Shown here: piece by piece, positions 7,084 through 8,231 of the stretch
Position numbering within the stretch: position 1 is the first letter of the stretch
Layout: the number at the start of each line of letters is the position of its first letter
NCBI GenBank assembly: GCA_007119305.1
Contig: SKPY01000512.1
Span: 1 to 8,231, forward strand
Source: Nitriliruptorales bacterium
GTDB lineage: Bacteria > Actinomycetota > Nitriliruptoria > Euzebyales > Egibacteraceae
Direction of reading: 5' to 3'
DNA: 8,231 nucleotides
Made by a program: the position numbers and the translations under genes
The notes under the pieces: generated by a model
What the model saw: only the letters and a program-made list of their open reading frames with translations
Databases searched by the model: none
What the model was told of the DNA's origin: nothing

Positions 7084-7100
7084 GGCGGGTCGGGTGGGTC
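7071..7100 (+). repeat. G-rich direct repeat with quadruplex-like pattern
   Basis: The ten-base word CGGGTGGGTC occurs at 7071-7080 and again at 7091-7100. Together with an intervening run they give five GGG runs on the + strand (7072, 7076, 7087, 7092, 7096), with loops of one, eight, two and one bases. This could fold as a G-quadruplex in DNA or in the GT2 transcript's 3' end. It overlaps the hairpin at 7065-7083, so the two structures would exclude each other. Confidence 0.5.
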
Positions 7101-7124
7101 TTCGTTCACACGCGGCCTTCGTGG

Positions 7125-7682
7125 TCAGGAGCGGCCGGCGAACAGCTCGTCGATAGGCAGGGCGAAGCCGTCGAGCAGCGGGGTGGTCAGGGTGCCGCCG
7201 GGGCCGACCTCGGCGGCGACGTCGAAGTTCGCGACGTCGGCGTGGCTGCGCCGGTGGATGAGCACGCTGCGGGCAGGGGGGTCGACGAGCCACAGCTCGG
7301 TGACGCCGCTGGCCTCGTATCCGCTGCGCTTCGGGCCGAGGTCGAGCGCCCAGGTTCCGGGCGAGCGGACCTCGACGACGAGGTCGGGTGGCGTGTCGCT
7401 GCGCACGGCGGCGGGGTCCGGACGGCGCGCGTCGGCGACCCACCAGGCGTCGGGCTTGTAGACGCTGCCCGGCGCGATCGTCCAGTTGCCGCCGAACCCG
7501 GCCAAACCACGTCCCGGCGCCGCGTCGACCCACTCAGCAAGTCGCCGGAACACGAGCCCGGCAATACGTTGGTGTTCGAAGCTCGGGTCGTTCACGATCA
7601 CCTCGCCGTCGACGAGTTGGGCGTCGGGCGGCCAATCGCCGGCGAGGAAGTCGCTGATGCTGATCCCGGTCGTGGCGCTCAT
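7125..7682 (-). CDS. Uma2 family (DUF820) putative PD-(D/E)XK endonuclease
   Basis: Uma2 proteins have a restriction-endonuclease-like fold, but their biological role is largely unsettled. The 185-residue length is usual. The order of family motifs is clear: LVDGEVIV (23-30), FEHQRIAG (35-42), KPDAWWVAD (76-84) with Asp 78 as likely metal ligand, PPDLVVEVRSPGT (98-110) with Glu 104, then Lys 118 in a DLGPKRSGYEASGV segment, and ELWLVDP (129-135). An Arg (106) stands where a simple E-x-K motif would have Lys, so Lys 118 may serve instead, as is usual in this family. The ATG at 7680-7682 has no clear ribosome binding site. The gene faces the sugar operon and has no evident partner, so it looks like an independent insertion. 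A + strand open frame over the same bases is rejected. Confidence 0.88.
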   Translation of the reverse strand: MSATTGISISDFLAGDWPPDAQLVDGEVIVNDPSFEHQRIAGLVFRRLAEWVDAAPGRGLAGFGGNWTIAPGSVYKPDAWWVADARRPDPAAVRSDTPPDLVVEVRSPGTWALDLGPKRSGYEASGVTELWLVDPPARSVLIHRRSHADVANFDVAAEVGPGGTLTTPLLDGFALPIDELFAGRS

Positions 7683-7689
7683 GGTCCGC

Positions 7690-7695
7690 AGCGTA
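7690..7695 (-). promoter_or_regulatory. Possible -10 element of the Uma2 gene
   Basis: Read on the - strand this is TACGCT, fitting the TANNNT actinobacterial -10 pattern, and it ends seven bases before the ATG. Transcription would then begin at or next to the start codon, consistent with a leaderless message and the missing ribosome binding site. No good -35 box is visible. Confidence 0.3.
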
Positions 7696-7818
7696 CCCGC
7701 GCAGCGCCGACCGCTCGCCGGCTGTCCACAACCCGGATCGAGCCGGCCGCCGTGGTGTACCGAGCTGGCACACGTGCCCCCCCGCTCATGCCGTCGGGCC
7801 GGCGCGGCCGGAGTCCGC

Positions 7819-7824
7819 TACTCT
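7819..7824 (+). promoter_or_regulatory. Possible -10 element of the SpoIID-like gene
   Basis: TACTCT fits the TANNNT pattern in the divergent intergenic region. It would give a leader of about 115 bases containing the hairpin at 7837-7858 and the palindrome at 7921-7935. No convincing -35 box is present at the normal distance, so this is a weak call. Confidence 0.25.
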
Positions 7825-7836
7825 CGTCCGGGGGTC

Positions 7837-7858
7837 GCTGCGCTCGAGCTATCGCAGC
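7837..7858 (+). other. Hairpin in the leader of the SpoIID-like gene
   Basis: GCTGCG (7837-7842) pairs perfectly with CGCAGC (7853-7858) around a ten-base loop that itself contains the palindrome CTCGAG. It does not match any riboswitch class I can recognise. It may be a chance stem or an element of the 5' leader. Confidence 0.3.
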
Positions 7859-7920
7859 AGGTCGATGCAGAAGACGCTGATTCCCGCACGCGACGATCCG
7901 TATCAGTCCCGGAGGCCACA

Positions 7921-7935
7921 TCGTCCCCGGGACGA
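7921..7935. promoter_or_regulatory. Perfect palindrome beside the ribosome binding site
   Basis: TCGTCCC and GGGACGA are perfect inverted arms separated by a single C. The right arm ends inside the ribosome binding site of the following gene. It could be a repressor operator on DNA or, less likely given its short loop, an RNA hairpin that limits ribosome access. No known regulator site is recognised. Confidence 0.45.
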
Positions 7936-7940
7936 AGGAG
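7934..7940 (+). promoter_or_regulatory. Strong ribosome binding site setting the GTG start at 7946
   Basis: GAAGGAG lies five bases before GTG 7946. The overlapping ATG at 7944 is in another frame and stops after six codons, so the GTG is the start. An in-frame ATG at 7865 would add 27 residues before the signal peptide and has only a weak site. Confidence 0.85.
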
Positions 7941-7945
7941 CACAT

Positions 7946-8231
7946 GTGCATCGTCTCGTCCTGATACTCACGCTTGCGCTCGGCCTTGCGCTGGGCGTGC
8001 TCGCAGGTGTGCCCGCACCGGCGGCCGCGCAGGGCTGCTTCCCCGCCGGCGGGGCCGACCTGCCGCCGCACGAGAACGTGCCCGAAGGCGACTTCCAGGT
8101 GCTGGGACGTGGCTGGGGCCACGGCGTCGGGATGAGCCAGCACGGCGCTCAGGGCGCGGCGCTGCTCGGCTGCAGCCACGAGGAGATCCTGACGACGTAC
8201 TACCCCGGAGTGGAGGTCGGCGCGGCCGGCG
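7946..8231 (+). CDS. Secreted SpoIID/LytB-like cell-wall protein, 3' end outside window
   Basis: Ninety-five codons are visible before the window edge. Residues 1-28 form a typical Sec signal peptide: a short basic start (MHR), a Leu/Ala/Gly core and a PAPAAA cleavage site before Gln 29. The mature protein soon shows GRGWGHGVGMSQHGAQGAAL (54-73), followed by EILTTYYPGVEV (80-91). In SpoIID/LytB proteins this signature binds or acts on peptidoglycan glycan strands; actinobacterial relatives often carry it near the N terminus. Bacillus SpoIID is a lytic transglycosylase of sporulation and LytB stimulates an amidase, but which role applies here cannot be told without the remaining domain. It is transcribed away from the Uma2 gene and fits the cell-wall theme of the region. 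Confidence 0.85.
   Translation, partial: MHRLVLILTLALGLALGVLAGVPAPAAAQGCFPAGGADLPPHENVPEGDFQVLGRGWGHGVGMSQHGAQGAALLGCSHEEILTTYYPGVEVGAAG

Larger units (their letters stand above)
6924..7124. other. Non-coding region between convergent genes
   Basis: About 200 bases between the GT2 and Uma2 stop codons. It holds the small hairpins and the G-rich repeat listed separately, and an eight-base word CGACCGCC repeated at 6971 and 6993. I see no credible coding sequence, RNA gene or mobile-element end here. Confidence 0.6.
7683..7945. other. Divergent intergenic region
   Basis: These 263 bases separate the starts of the Uma2 gene (-) and the SpoIID-like gene (+), so both promoters should lie here. 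The candidate -10 elements, hairpin and palindrome are listed separately. It is less strictly codon-structured than its surroundings, and I recognise no RNA gene. Confidence 0.6.

Noticed and set aside
7050..7880. A 276-codon + strand frame over the Uma2 gene
   Set aside because: The product has no family motif, while the - strand frame shows the full Uma2 motif series. The + frame also lacks a ribosome binding site.
7865..7945. In-frame ATG 81 bases upstream of the SpoIID-like GTG start
   Set aside because: It would place 27 mostly polar residues before a normal signal peptide and has a weak ribosome binding site, whereas GTG 7946 has a strong one.
7800..7945. Riboswitch, such as a c-di-AMP (ydaO) type that often precedes actinobacterial wall-remodelling genes
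   Set aside because: The conserved ydaO sequence blocks are not visible; only one small hairpin and a palindrome are present.
1..8231. CRISPR array, tRNA, rRNA, transposase or integrase
   Set aside because: No regularly spaced repeats, no recognisable tRNA or rRNA sequence, and no transposase or recombinase motif in either strand's credible frames.

Overview
This is a very GC-rich window whose genes point to an actinomycete (Actinomycetota). The evidence is two LCP (LytR-CpsA-Psr) proteins with C-terminal LytR_C domains, GTG starts, high third-position GC, and a SpoIID/LytB-type secreted protein with the GRGWGHG signature. The lineage cannot be fixed from sequence alone. A deep-branching, non-mycolate group such as Nitriliruptoria or Acidimicrobiia is a guess.

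Bases 1-6923 hold six genes on the + strand, closely spaced (gaps of about 20, 49, 75, 3 and 11 bases), that read as one cell-wall glycan operon. In order they are: an LCP glycan ligase cut by the left window edge; a second, paralogous LCP ligase; rmlA (glucose-1-phosphate thymidylyltransferase); rmlB (dTDP-glucose 4,6-dehydratase); rmlD (dTDP-4-dehydrorhamnose reductase); and a GT2 glycosyltransferase resembling WbbL-type rhamnosyltransferases. RmlA, RmlB and RmlD are three of the four steps from glucose-1-phosphate to dTDP-L-rhamnose. The GT2 enzyme would transfer the sugar to a lipid-linked glycan, and the LCP proteins would attach the finished glycan to peptidoglycan outside the membrane. 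The epimerase gene rmlC is missing from the window and must lie elsewhere if rhamnose is the product.

Bases 6924-7124 are a short non-coding stretch between convergent genes, with two weak hairpins and a G-rich repeat. A Uma2-family (DUF820) putative nuclease lies on the - strand at 7125-7682, apparently unrelated to the sugar operon. Bases 7683-7945 are a divergent intergenic region with possible promoter elements, a hairpin and a perfect palindrome beside a ribosome binding site. At 7946 a new + strand gene starts with GTG. It encodes a secreted SpoIID/LytB-like cell-wall protein and runs off the right edge.

The window is mostly a recognisable wall-polysaccharide locus; I see no clear new system. 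The most interesting signals are a 14-residue C-terminal tail ending in cysteine that is shared by both LCP proteins beyond divergent linkers, the shared four-cysteine pattern, the absent rmlC, and the palindrome touching the ribosome binding site of the SpoIID-like gene.
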